Translations under genes and position numbers: made by a program
The notes under the pieces: model-generated
Database searches by the model: none
Told to the model about the DNA's origin: nothing
The model's input: the letters and a program-made list of their open reading frames with translations, nothing else
In this document: piece after piece, positions 1-8,173 of the stretch
Layout of the letters: each line of letters opens with the position of its first letter
Numbering within the stretch: the first letter of the stretch is position 1
Assembly: GCA_021325495.1 (NCBI GenBank)
Contig: JAJPGZ010000004.1
Span: 1 to 60,641 of the forward strand
DNA length: 60,641 bases
Origin: Spartobacteria bacterium
Lineage (GTDB): Bacteria; Verrucomicrobiota; Verrucomicrobiia; Chthoniobacterales; UBA10450
Direction: 5' to 3'

Positions 1-417
1 GCATTGCTGATCGTTGAAGCCGGGCTGGCCAAATCGCTGGGTCTTCAGCCGATCGCCTTCATCGGTCCGAGCGCCGCGGCCGGCGTCGATCCCGCGTTCA
101 TGGGGCTCGGGCCCGTGCCCGCGATTCGCAAGGTGCTTCTGCGCGCGGGACTGACGCTCGACCGCATCGACCTGTTCGAGTTGAACGAGGCGTTCGCCGC
201 GCAGGCGCTCGCCTGCCAGCGCGAGCTGGGCATCGACAACGCAAAATTGAACGTCAACGGCGGCGCGATTGCGATCGGTCACCCGCTTGGGTGCAGCGGC
301 GCCCGCCTGGCCGCGACGCTGATCCATCAGATGGCGCGCACCGGCGCCGCGCGCGGCATCGCATCGCTCTGCGTCGGGGTCGGACAAGGCTTGGCGACGG
401 TCTTCGAACGGGAGTGA
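1..417 (+). CDS. Acetyl-CoA acetyltransferase (thiolase), C-terminal part
   Basis: Thiolase that cleaves or condenses 3-ketoacyl-CoA; only the last ~138 residues are in the window and the reading frame is open to the left edge. Visible family signatures are ELNEAFAAQ, the substrate loop [17 protein letters not shown] with the catalytic His, and the C-terminal active-site Cys in SLCVGVGQG. It runs toward the oppositely oriented aminotransferase gene. With the CoA-transferase genes next door it could do the last, thiolytic step of the same pathway. Base composition is GC-rich like the following four genes and unlike the rest of the window. Confidence 0.93.
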   Translation, partial: ALLIVEAGLAKSLGLQPIAFIGPSAAAGVDPAFMGLGPVPAIRKVLLRAGLTLDRIDLFELNEAFAAQALACQRELGIDNAKLNVNGGAIAIGHPLGCSGARLAATLIHQMARTGAARGIASLCVGVGQGLATVFERE

Positions 418-508
418 GTTTGGAAGTGGCCTAACTGTCAGATCGTTCGAGCGCTCGGCGTCTCTGCAACGCATCCCATCCGTCTCAATCGATTGGTCCT
501 TTCGCTCG

Positions 509-1876
509 CTAGCCCATCGAAGCCAGCTTTGCCAAGCCGGATTTGAACGCCCCCACCAGCGTGTCGATCTCCGCTTCGGTCATCGGCGTGGAGAACGTGC
601 ACGTACCCGTGCTGATGATGATGCAACCTTCGTTGTAGAGGTGATCGAGCAATGCCTTAAGTCGGCGCGACTCGTTAGGCGTCGGGTACGCCTCGCGGTA
701 ATTTCGTGGCGGCGTCTGCTTCATGTGCACCAGGAACATTGAGCCCGCCCCGGTGACGCTCGCAGACGCGCCCGTCGCGCGGATCGCGTCTTCGATGCCG
801 TTCCTGGCCCGATCGGTCAGCGCGTTCAGGCGCGCGACCGCGGCCTTGTCGAACTTCAACATCGCCGCCATGCCTGCGGTCATGCTGATCGGGTTGGCCG
901 TGAATGTTCCGGAGTGCGGGAACACATATCGCGGCGACTGCGGGTTGAGCACATCCATGACTTCGGCGCGGCCGGCGACGGCGCCAATGGGAAATCCACC
1001 GCCGATGATTTTGCCCAGCGCGGTGATATCGGGCGCGACGCCGTAGCGCGCTTGCAAGCCGGCGTACTCGGCCCTGAAGGTGATGACTTCATCGAAAACC
1101 AACAGCACCCCGTGGCGCGCGGACCACTCGCGCAGCGCCCTAACGAACTCGACATCCGCCGGACATAAGCCAACGCGGTGCGGCATCAGATCGATCAATA
1201 CGCACGCGAGGTCGTTGGCGTGCTCGTCCAGGATCGCGAGCGTGCGCTCGGTGTCGTTGAACGGAAAGACAACGACGTCCTTGAGCGCGGACTCGGGTGT
1301 GCCGTGCACCAACGGAACGCTGCGCGGATGGTCGATGCCGCCCCAAGTCGCCGGCGTGGAGCCCTGGCTCACCTCGGCGTAATCGTAGACGCCGTGGTAG
1401 GCGCCCTCGGCCTTGGCGATCTTCGGCCGTCCGGTAAATGCGCGCGCCGCCTTCAGCGCGACCATGATCGCCTCGGTGCCCGAGTTCACGAAGCGCATCT
1501 TCTCGAACGAGCGGTTGCGGCTGCACAAGTGCTCGGCATAGCGCACCTCGATCTCGGTCCCCATCATGAACGCGGTGCCGCGGGTCAGCTGCTCCGTCAC
1601 CGCATCAACGATCTCGGGGCAAGCGTGGCCGTGGATCAGGGACGCCATGTTGTTGGAGAAGTCGATGCGCGTGACGCCGTCGATGTCGGTCACGCGGCAG
1701 CCCTTGCCGTACTCGACGTAGGTCGGGTGATTCGCCCGCAGGATCGCGTTGCGGCTGACGCCGCCCGGAAGAACTTTGAGGGCCCGCTCGTAGAGGGCGG
1801 CGCTGCGTGAGAGCTCGGCGCCATGTTCCGGTATCACGATGGTTTTGTCGTTAGGCATTTTCGCTTGTGTGGTCAT
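509..1876 (-). CDS. Class III PLP aminotransferase (glutamate-1-semialdehyde aminomutase-like)
   Basis: A 455-residue fold-type I aminotransferase. Visible are the PLP-phosphate loop FVNSGTEA (about residues 130-137), the Asp motif LLVFDEVITFR, and the PLP lysine in TALGKIIGGGFPIGA. These are shared with HemL, but the gene is last in an operon with a KamA-like aminomutase and CoA-transferase subunits. A catabolic beta-amino acid transaminase is therefore a better guess than heme synthesis. The enzyme of this type described biochemically in beta-lysine breakdown is EC 2.6.1.65. The link to that activity is inference. It starts 19 bp after the CoA-transferase B stop. Confidence 0.85.
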   Translation of the reverse strand: MTTQAKMPNDKTIVIPEHGAELSRSAALYERALKVLPGGVSRNAILRANHPTYVEYGKGCRVTDIDGVTRIDFSNNMASLIHGHACPEIVDAVTEQLTRGTAFMMGTEIEVRYAEHLCSRNRSFEKMRFVNSGTEAIMVALKAARAFTGRPKIAKAEGAYHGVYDYAEVSQGSTPATWGGIDHPRSVPLVHGTPESALKDVVVFPFNDTERTLAILDEHANDLACVLIDLMPHRVGLCPADVEFVRALREWSARHGVLLVFDEVITFRAEYAGLQARYGVAPDITALGKIIGGGFPIGAVAGRAEVMDVLNPQSPRYVFPHSGTFTANPISMTAGMAAMLKFDKAAVARLNALTDRARNGIEDAIRATGASASVTGAGSMFLVHMKQTPPRNYREAYPTPNESRRLKALLDHLYNEGCIIISTGTCTFSTPMTEAEIDTLVGAFKSGLAKLASMG

Positions 1877-1895
1877 GTCAGCCTGCTTTGATTCG

Positions 1896-2552
1896 TTAGG
1901 GGTTGCGAAGCAGAGGCGCAGCGGTGCGCTCCTGCACGTAATCGAAATCGATGCCGGGGCTCAGTTCGACGAGTCCAAATCCGTTAGGCGTGACCTCGAT
2001 CACCGCGAGATCGGTGTAGATGCGGTTCACGACGGCCAATCCCGTTAGGGGAAACGTGCATTTTCCCACGAGCTTCGCTTCGCCTTCCCGGGTGCAATGT
2101 TGCGTGATGACGAAAACCGATTTTACTCCCGCGACGAGGTCCATGGCGCCACCGACCGCGGGGATGGCGCCGGGCTCGCCCGTAGACCAGTTGGCCAGAT
2201 CGCCGTTCTGCGCGACCTGAAGCGCGCCGAGCACGCAAAGATCCAGATGGCCGCCACGAATCATGGCGAAGCTGTCCGCATGATGAAAGTAGGCGGCGCC
2301 CGGCACCGCCGTCACTTGCTGTTTGCCCGCGTTGATCAGCTCGGGATCGCCTTCGTTAGGCTTGGGCGCCGGGCCCATGCCGAGCATGCCATTTTCTGTG
2401 TGGTAGATCAGTGAGCGACCTGCCGGCACGAACTTGGTGACCAGCTCCGGAATGCCAATGCCGAGATTTACATACGAGCCGTCGGGAATGTCCTGCGCCA
2501 GACGCTGCGCCATCTCCTCGCGCGTTCGCCCGATCACTGCCGGCTTCGTCAT
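1896..2552 (-). CDS. 3-oxoacid CoA-transferase, subunit B
   Basis: Beta subunit of a family I CoA-transferase (AtoA/ScoB/PcaJ type), which moves CoA from a donor such as succinyl-CoA onto a 3-oxoacid. Of 218 residues, the catalytic glutamate lies in HTENGMLGMGP (around residue 52), and the GIGIPELV motif and the C-terminal FDYVQERT segment are typical. Its start overlaps the stop of subunit A by 4 bp (ATGA), indicating translational coupling. The acid substrate cannot be read from the sequence. Confidence 0.93.
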   Translation of the reverse strand: MTKPAVIGRTREEMAQRLAQDIPDGSYVNLGIGIPELVTKFVPAGRSLIYHTENGMLGMGPAPKPNEGDPELINAGKQQVTAVPGAAYFHHADSFAMIRGGHLDLCVLGALQVAQNGDLANWSTGEPGAIPAVGGAMDLVAGVKSVFVITQHCTREGEAKLVGKCTFPLTGLAVVNRIYTDLAVIEVTPNGFGLVELSPGIDFDYVQERTAAPLLRNP

Positions 2553-3259
2553 GGGTACGACGCTCCTGCCGCGACGAGTTCCGATTCGTGGGCCGGGTTA
2601 GCAATGGCGACGACGCGATCCACGAAGATGCCGGGAGTGACGATCGACTCGGGGTCCAGCTGGCCCGCGTCGACGACCTCGCCGACTTGGACGATCGTGA
2701 CCTTGCCCGCCATCGCCATCACCGGGCCGAAGTTTCGCGCCGTCTTACTATAGAGGATGTTGCCGTGGGTGTCAGCGACCCGTCCCTTGATGAGCGAGAA
2801 GTCCGCGCGGAGGCCGTGCTCGAGCAGATACTTTCTGCCGGCGAATTCCCGAGATTCCTTCCCTTCTGCGAGTGGCGTTCCTACCGCGGACGGCGTGTAA
2901 AACGCCGGGATTCCCGCTCCGCCAGCGCGGATGCGCTCCGCGAGCGTTCCCTGAGGAACCAATTCCAATTTCGTGTGCCCGCTTCGGTACAGCTCGGGGA
3001 AGACAGTCGAGTTGGCGGTGCGCGGAAACGAACAGATAACCTTTGAAACGCGGCCCGCCTTGAGCAGCGCCGCGAGTCCGACCTGGCCGCTGCCGCAGTT
3101 GTTGCTGATCATCGTCAGATTCGTCGCGCCCTGGTCGATCAGCGCGTGGATGAGCTCGATTGGACTGCCCGCTTCGCCGAAACCGCCGAACATGATTTTG
3201 GCGCCGTCGAAAATGTCCGAGACGGCTTCGGCCGCGCTCGCCACCCGCTTGTCGATCAT
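2549..3259 (-). CDS. 3-oxoacid CoA-transferase, subunit A
   Basis: Alpha subunit of the CoA-transferase, 236 residues. It shows the glycine-rich oxyanion motif MFGGFGEAGSP, the SNNCGSGQVGLA segment and the ARNFGPVMAMAGKVTIVQV stretch of the family. The start overlaps the KamA-like stop by 4 bp and its stop overlaps the start of subunit B, so aminomutase, A and B are one tightly coupled operon on the minus strand. It acts in the cytoplasm as an A2B2 or A4B4 complex in known relatives. Confidence 0.93.
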   Translation of the reverse strand: MIDKRVASAAEAVSDIFDGAKIMFGGFGEAGSPIELIHALIDQGATNLTMISNNCGSGQVGLAALLKAGRVSKVICSFPRTANSTVFPELYRSGHTKLELVPQGTLAERIRAGGAGIPAFYTPSAVGTPLAEGKESREFAGRKYLLEHGLRADFSLIKGRVADTHGNILYSKTARNFGPVMAMAGKVTIVQVGEVVDAGQLDPESIVTPGIFVDRVVAIANPAHESELVAAGASYP

Positions 3260-4743
3260 TCGGCGCCTACTAGAAGAGAGGCGCGATCCGTCGCCGCGCC
3301 TTGCAGAGCAGTGGCCCGGACCGGCGCTTGTCCGGGAGCCGCCACCCGCGCGTAATCGTACAACCCGGCCTCATCGAACAGAACGCGGTCTTCATAGTCG
3401 TCGAACCAGAGCGCCTCGGGGTTGCGGCCGACGATGCAGACCTTGCCGCGATCGGGAGCGCTGCCGGCGTTGCGAAGAATTTTGAAGATCAAGACGCCAT
3501 TCTCGCTGCCCGCCAGTCCCGGTATCCCCTCGTGGGTGACCGCCGACACTTCGGTCTTGCCTTTGTAATGGGTGATGGAAAGGCGCGCGTGAGTCTCGAC
3601 GCCCGACAATCCCTTTTGCGACTCGTTGAGAATATTCCACGCGGTCTCGATCGGAACGTTGAATTGCTTGTAGGCGATGATGTCGCGCCCGCAGAAGAAG
3701 TAGTGGTTATGGCCGCCGGCCCGCACGAACTCGCGCTGCAGAATGCGGAGGGCATCCGGGTCATCGTTAATGCCCCTCATGATCGGCGCCTGGTTCTGGA
3801 TGGAGAGCCAGCCGCGCGAGGCCAGGCCCCGCATCCCCTCGTGCGTCGCTGGCACCCATTGCTTGAAGCCCTGCGCGTCCTCGATGTAGTTCCCTTCCGC
3901 ATCCTTGGCGAGGAACTCGTCCGGGTGCTCGAAGTGCAGCATCATGTGCAGGCCGACCTGCGGGTAGGTCTCGTGGAAGCGATCGAGCATCGACAGGAAG
4001 GTGCGGTCGAAGCGCTGGGGATAGAACGCCATGTCCTTGGTGCCGATGCGGATCGACTCGACGCCGGCTTCGGCCAGCGCGCCGAGCCAGGCCGCGATCT
4101 TTAAATTGCTCAACACCATCGCGTCGCCGCCCGACATCAGGATCTCGCGCAGCTTTTCACGCCCGCTTTCGGGGTGCGCGCCGCCGTTCGCCGCGACGGC
4201 CGCGTTGTGCTGCTTGATGTACGGGATGATCTCGGGAATCGACGCGAGACCCTTCTTCGCGATCGTGCCGTCCTTTCGCCTGATCTCCTTACGGGCGATC
4301 AATTCTTCGCGATAGCAAAAGCGGCAATGGGCCGAGCAGGTCGAGATGACGTACATGAGTCCCATTTCGTACTTGTGCAGCAGGCCCTCGACGGGGCTGT
4401 AGTCCATTTGGTTGCCGGGATCCTCCGAGCCCGCGAGGTCCAGGGTCTCGGCGGGGTCGGCCTTGACGATGCGCTGAATCGCAGCGCTGGTCTTGGCTAG
4501 CTCGTAATAATGACGCGTGATCTTCACGGGCATCCGGGCTTCAACGTCGCGATCGGTACCCTTGAGCGCTTTCAGCCTTGTCACCTCGTCCTTCGAGTAG
4601 AAGTTGAGCATGTCGGCCGGCGCCTTCTCGTGGAAGAAGGGGCCGAGTCCACTGATAATTTCCCGCTCATAGCGAGTGTCTTCGACGCTCTCGAGAAACT
4701 TCTGCTCGCGTGCGGTGGGGACGTATGGTTGTGGCTGTGTCAT
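3256..4743 (-). CDS. KamA-family radical SAM amino acid 2,3-aminomutase, divergent
   Basis: A 495-residue member of the lysine 2,3-aminomutase family, longer than KamA (about 416). The radical-SAM cluster motif CSAHCRFC is at about residues 137-144. It is followed by SGGDAMVLS and RIGTKDMAFYPQR, which match KamA SGGD..L and RIGSR....PQR. The PLP lysine probably lies in HYKGKTEV. The acidic residue that in KamA precedes this lysine loop and helps bind the substrate side-chain amine is not evident (ITHYKGK here). The substrate may therefore not be lysine. First gene of the operon; GGAG lies a few bases before the ATG. Confidence 0.85.
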   Translation of the reverse strand: MTQPQPYVPTAREQKFLESVEDTRYEREIISGLGPFFHEKAPADMLNFYSKDEVTRLKALKGTDRDVEARMPVKITRHYYELAKTSAAIQRIVKADPAETLDLAGSEDPGNQMDYSPVEGLLHKYEMGLMYVISTCSAHCRFCYREELIARKEIRRKDGTIAKKGLASIPEIIPYIKQHNAAVAANGGAHPESGREKLREILMSGGDAMVLSNLKIAAWLGALAEAGVESIRIGTKDMAFYPQRFDRTFLSMLDRFHETYPQVGLHMMLHFEHPDEFLAKDAEGNYIEDAQGFKQWVPATHEGMRGLASRGWLSIQNQAPIMRGINDDPDALRILQREFVRAGGHNHYFFCGRDIIAYKQFNVPIETAWNILNESQKGLSGVETHARLSITHYKGKTEVSAVTHEGIPGLAGSENGVLIFKILRNAGSAPDRGKVCIVGRNPEALWFDDYEDRVLFDEAGLYDYARVAAPGQAPVRATALQGAATDRASLLVGAE

Positions 4744-5091
4744 CGTTTGGGCTCCATTACGGGGAAAGAATTAATGTCTATCGATCAGTTCCCCAATTGT
4801 ACGCCTGAATCCCCACCCTACAAAAGCGTTTTGTGGCGAAGGTCTAACGTGCGTCATTTGGAAAATTGGCAACACTGGGGCGGCTTCAAAGGTTTCAATC
4901 AGCACGCCGTTAGTCTCATCCTTGCCGAGACCGATCCGCGGAAACAGAAGTTGAATCAACACAGGGCGGCCTAGGAAGAGCGCGGCGCAAACGCGCGACC
5001 GTCAGACGCGCGGTTCCCCCGTGCAACGGGACCGAACAAAGTTTCGATAAACGGTGATTGACCACTTAAGACATATGTGTTTTAACCATAT
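4744..5091. other. Intergenic region between divergent operons; composition boundary
   Basis: 348 bp between the KamA-like start (minus) and the padR start (plus). I see no convincing gene; a 63-codon minus-strand frame at 4771-4962 has no recognisable features. It must hold both divergent promoters. GC content drops here from the GC-rich left block to the composition of the rest of the window. The right end carries the inverted repeat described separately. Confidence 0.6.
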
Positions 5092-5098
5092 ATGTCTT
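5068..5098. promoter_or_regulatory. Inverted repeat over the padR start, candidate autoregulatory operator
   Basis: Perfect 9-bp arms AAGACATAT (5068-5076) and ATATGTCTT (5090-5098) separated by 13 bp. The right arm contains the ATG of the PadR gene (5092-5094). PadR proteins bind ACAT/ATGT-type dyads and commonly repress their own operon, so this is a likely operator. A protein bound here would also block the translation start region of the DNA. Binding itself is inferred. Confidence 0.55.
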
Positions 5099-5436
5099 CG
5101 TCACAGCTTGATCGCGAATTAAAGAAAGGCAGCGCCGAGTTACTGATTTTGTCGCTGATCGAAGACCGGCAGCGACATGGTTACGAGATTGGCCAACTCA
5201 TTCATCTTCGCTCGCGCGGCGCGCTCCGCTTCAATGTCGCGTCATTGTATCCCCTTCTTTACCGGCTGGAGAAACGTGGTTGGATTCGCGGGCGCTGGAT
5301 CGAGAAAGCAGGACAACGTCGACGACGCTTTTATCGCCTAACACCCGCCGGCCGCAAAGTGCTTGTAGCCCAACGCGACGGTTGGCGCGATTTTGTCGAA
5401 GCGATCGGGCGCATCACGGGAGTGAAATATGCGTGA
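5092..5436 (+). CDS. PadR family transcriptional regulator
   Basis: A 114-residue winged-helix regulator. Typical PadR features are the N-terminal KGSAELLILSLIEDRQRHGYEIGQLI helix region, the recognition-helix segment NVASLYPLLYRLEKRGWI, and the wing GQRRRRFYRLTPAGRKVL. It overlaps the downstream permease gene by 8 bp, so the two are co-transcribed. PadR next to a duplicated orphan permease is a recurrent pair in Acidobacteria and Verrucomicrobia. It probably represses this two-gene operon through the dyad at its own start. Confidence 0.93.
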   Translation: MSSSQLDRELKKGSAELLILSLIEDRQRHGYEIGQLIHLRSRGALRFNVASLYPLLYRLEKRGWIRGRWIEKAGQRRRRFYRLTPAGRKVLVAQRDGWRDFVEAIGRITGVKYA

Positions 5437-8122
5437 TTTCAAAAAGGAAATCAGAGCGCGGCTGGCCGATGCGAAATTGTCGCCGACGCGCGAAAACGAA
5501 ATCGTCGAGGAGCTCTCGCAGCATTTGGAAGATCAATTCGACGAAGCGGTGAGTCGCGGCGCGAGCGAAGATGAGGCGCACCGGGTCGCACTTGTCGATC
5601 TTGCGGAGTTGTTAGGCCGTGAACTGCAAAGGAGCGATCGTCGCCTTCCGTCGAACCCGGTGCTCCCAGGCGCACGCCGGCAAAGCAACTTCATCGCGGA
5701 TGCGCTGCAAGATATTCGTTATGCGCTGCGCATGTTTGCAAAAAGCCCGGCATTCACTGCGATTGCCGTTGTCGCGCTCGCGCTCGGGATCGGCGCCAAT
5801 ACCGCCATCTTCAGCGTGGTTGATGCGGTTTTGTTGCGACCGCTTCCATTCAAGAATCCAAATCAGTTGGTGATTGTTTGGGAAAATGCGACGCATCTCG
5901 GATTTCCGAAGAACACACCGTCGCCCGCGAACTTTCTCGACTGGCGACAGCAATCGACCGTGTTCGAAGGAATGGCCGCGTTCGCCGAGCGAAGTTTTAA
6001 TCTGACCGGCATGGGCGAACCGGAGCGGCTCGATGGCCGCCGCGTCTCCGCTAATCTTTTCGATCTGTTAGGCGTGAGACCGATTGTCGGGCGCACGTTT
6101 GTGCCGGAGGAAGATAAGCCCGGAACCAAGGTCGCGATTCTAAATGAAGCGTTGTGGCAACGCCGGTTCGGCGGCAATCCCGCTGTGGTCGGGCAGGCAA
6201 TCACACTCAACGGCGAGAGTTACACCGTGGTCGGCGTTGTAAGATCGACAATGAAATTGCCGTCGTTTGCAAATTGGCGCGATCAGGTCTGGGTGCCGCT
6301 CGCATTTTCGCCCGAAGAAGCTAACTCCCGCGGCGACCACTTTCTCGAAGTGATTGCGCGGATGAAGCCGGGAATCACGCTCGTGTCGGCGCAAGCGGAG
6401 ATGGAAACGATCATGGCGCGTCTCGCGCAACAATACCCGGTCTACAACACACGAATCGGCGCGCTCGTTAGGCCGCTTCATGAGGAAATCGTGGGCGACA
6501 TTAAACCCGCGCTCCTGGTGTTGTTAGGCGCGGTCGTGTTTGTTCTTCTCATCGCCTGCGCGAATGTCGCGAATCTGTTACTCGCGCGCGCGGCCGTGCG
6601 GCAAAAGGAAATCGCCCTCCGTCTCGCGCTCGGCGCGGACCGTTCCCGCCTAACGAGGCAGTTGCTCGCCGAGAGCGTCATCCTTTCACTGCTCGGCGCG
6701 GCGGTAGGTCTCGTTTTCGCTTTCACCGGTCTCAACGTGCTGACGCATTTTGTTCCGCCGGAAGTGATGCAGCCCGACGCCATCGCGATAAACAGCAAGG
6801 TGCTCGTGTTCACACTGGCGGTCGCGATTGTCACTGGATTGCTTTTTGGTATCGCGCCGGCGACGCAGGCTTCGCATTTCAATCTCAACGACACGTTAAA
6901 AGAAGGCGGCCGTGACTCCGGCGCCGGCGCGCGCGGCAAGCGCTTACGCAGTTCACTCGTCATCGCCGAGGTCGCGGTCTCATTTATTTTGCTCATCGGC
7001 GCCGGACTCCTAATCAACAGCTTCATGCATCTGCGTAATCTCGATCCCGGTTTTCGCGCGGATCATCTGCTCACGCTCAATGTCGATCTTTCCGAAGTAA
7101 AATATCCGGATGTACCGCGACGAACCGCCTTCTTCGACGAAGTGATTAGGCGCGTACGTGAACTGCCCGGCGTCCAATCGGTCGCCGCCGCCGGCAACCT
7201 TCCATTCACATACAACGGCGACTCGATGGGTATCGCAGCCGAGGGAATTCCCGACCCGCCGTCGGACCAATGGCCGGATGTAATTTATCGCACGATCGGT
7301 CCTGGATACTTCAACACGATGGGAATTCCGCTCCTGCGCGGCCGCGATTTCACTGATCAAGACACGCTCGACAACACTCTCGGGGTCGTCATCAGCGAGA
7401 AAACGGCGAAGCATTATTGGCCTAACGAGGACCCGATCGGCAAACGTCTTAAGCCCGGCGCGACGACTTCGAAGTCACCGTGGCGTACCGTGATTGGGGT
7501 GGCGAAAGATGTCCGACAAAACGATTTCATCGCCGAACCGAAGATGCAGATGTACTTCAGTTTTCGACAAGTGCAGAGCATGACCGCGAATGCGCTCATT
7601 GTGCGAACGACTGTCGATCCACTCACTCTGGCAAGCCCGGTGCGTAATGCCATCTGGTCAGTGGACAAAGATCAGCCGGTTTCGAACGTTAATTCGATGG
7701 AGCACATCGTCGCGCGCGCGGTCGCGCGGCAGCGCTTCAGCATGTTGTTACTCGCGATTTTCGCCGCACTCGCGCTCGTTCTCGCCGCGGTCGGCATTTA
7801 CGGCGTCATGAGTTATTCGGTCGCACAACAAACGCGAGAGATTGGGATTCGCATCGCGCTCGGCGCAAAACGTTCTGATGTGCTCGCGATGACGGTGAAG
7901 AATGGATTGAAGCTCGTCGGCGTTGGTCTTGTCGTCGGCGTGATCGTCGCATTCGCGCTCACGCGCGTGATGTCGAGTTTGCTTTTTGGAATCAGCGCGA
8001 CGGATCCGCTCACGTTTATCAGCATCGCGATGGTGTTGTTCGGGGTCGCGTTACTTGCGAGCTACATTCCGGCCTTACGCGCGACGAAGATCGATCCGAT
8101 GCTGGCCTTGCGCGCGCAGTAG
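5429..8122 (+). CDS. MacB/FtsX-type ABC permease (ADOP family), 897 aa
   Basis: Large permease of the acidobacterial duplicated orphan permease family. An N-terminal helical prefix domain (about residues 1-65) is followed by a first transmembrane segment (FTAIAVVALALGIGANTAIFSVVDAVLLRPLPF) and a MacB periplasmic core domain. Three TM helices come next, around AVVFVLLIACANVANLLLARA. A second core domain and a final FtsX block (AALALVLAAVGIYGVMSYSV...LGAKRSDVL) complete it. No ATPase is adjacent, hence orphan. Substrate unknown; efflux or envelope signalling is inferred. Dispersed 10-mer copies lie at 6241 (reads RSTM) and 7081 (reads VDL). Confidence 0.92.
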   Translation: MRDFKKEIRARLADAKLSPTRENEIVEELSQHLEDQFDEAVSRGASEDEAHRVALVDLAELLGRELQRSDRRLPSNPVLPGARRQSNFIADALQDIRYALRMFAKSPAFTAIAVVALALGIGANTAIFSVVDAVLLRPLPFKNPNQLVIVWENATHLGFPKNTPSPANFLDWRQQSTVFEGMAAFAERSFNLTGMGEPERLDGRRVSANLFDLLGVRPIVGRTFVPEEDKPGTKVAILNEALWQRRFGGNPAVVGQAITLNGESYTVVGVVRSTMKLPSFANWRDQVWVPLAFSPEEANSRGDHFLEVIARMKPGITLVSAQAEMETIMARLAQQYPVYNTRIGALVRPLHEEIVGDIKPALLVLLGAVVFVLLIACANVANLLLARAAVRQKEIALRLALGADRSRLTRQLLAESVILSLLGAAVGLVFAFTGLNVLTHFVPPEVMQPDAIAINSKVLVFTLAVAIVTGLLFGIAPATQASHFNLNDTLKEGGRDSGAGARGKRLRSSLVIAEVAVSFILLIGAGLLINSFMHLRNLDPGFRADHLLTLNVDLSEVKYPDVPRRTAFFDEVIRRVRELPGVQSVAAAGNLPFTYNGDSMGIAAEGIPDPPSDQWPDVIYRTIGPGYFNTMGIPLLRGRDFTDQDTLDNTLGVVISEKTAKHYWPNEDPIGKRLKPGATTSKSPWRTVIGVAKDVRQNDFIAEPKMQMYFSFRQVQSMTANALIVRTTVDPLTLASPVRNAIWSVDKDQPVSNVNSMEHIVARAVARQRFSMLLLAIFAALALVLAAVGIYGVMSYSVAQQTREIGIRIALGAKRSDVLAMTVKNGLKLVGVGLVVGVIVAFALTRVMSSLLFGISATDPLTFISIAMVLFGVALLASYIPALRATKIDPMLALRAQ

Positions 8123-8173
8123 CGTTGCTCAAGCGCGGCATTGCGGTACATTGTCGATCTAACGAAATCGTCT

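Noticed and set aside
4771..4962. 63-codon minus-strand ORF
   Set aside because: No family features; lies in the promoter region of divergent operons.
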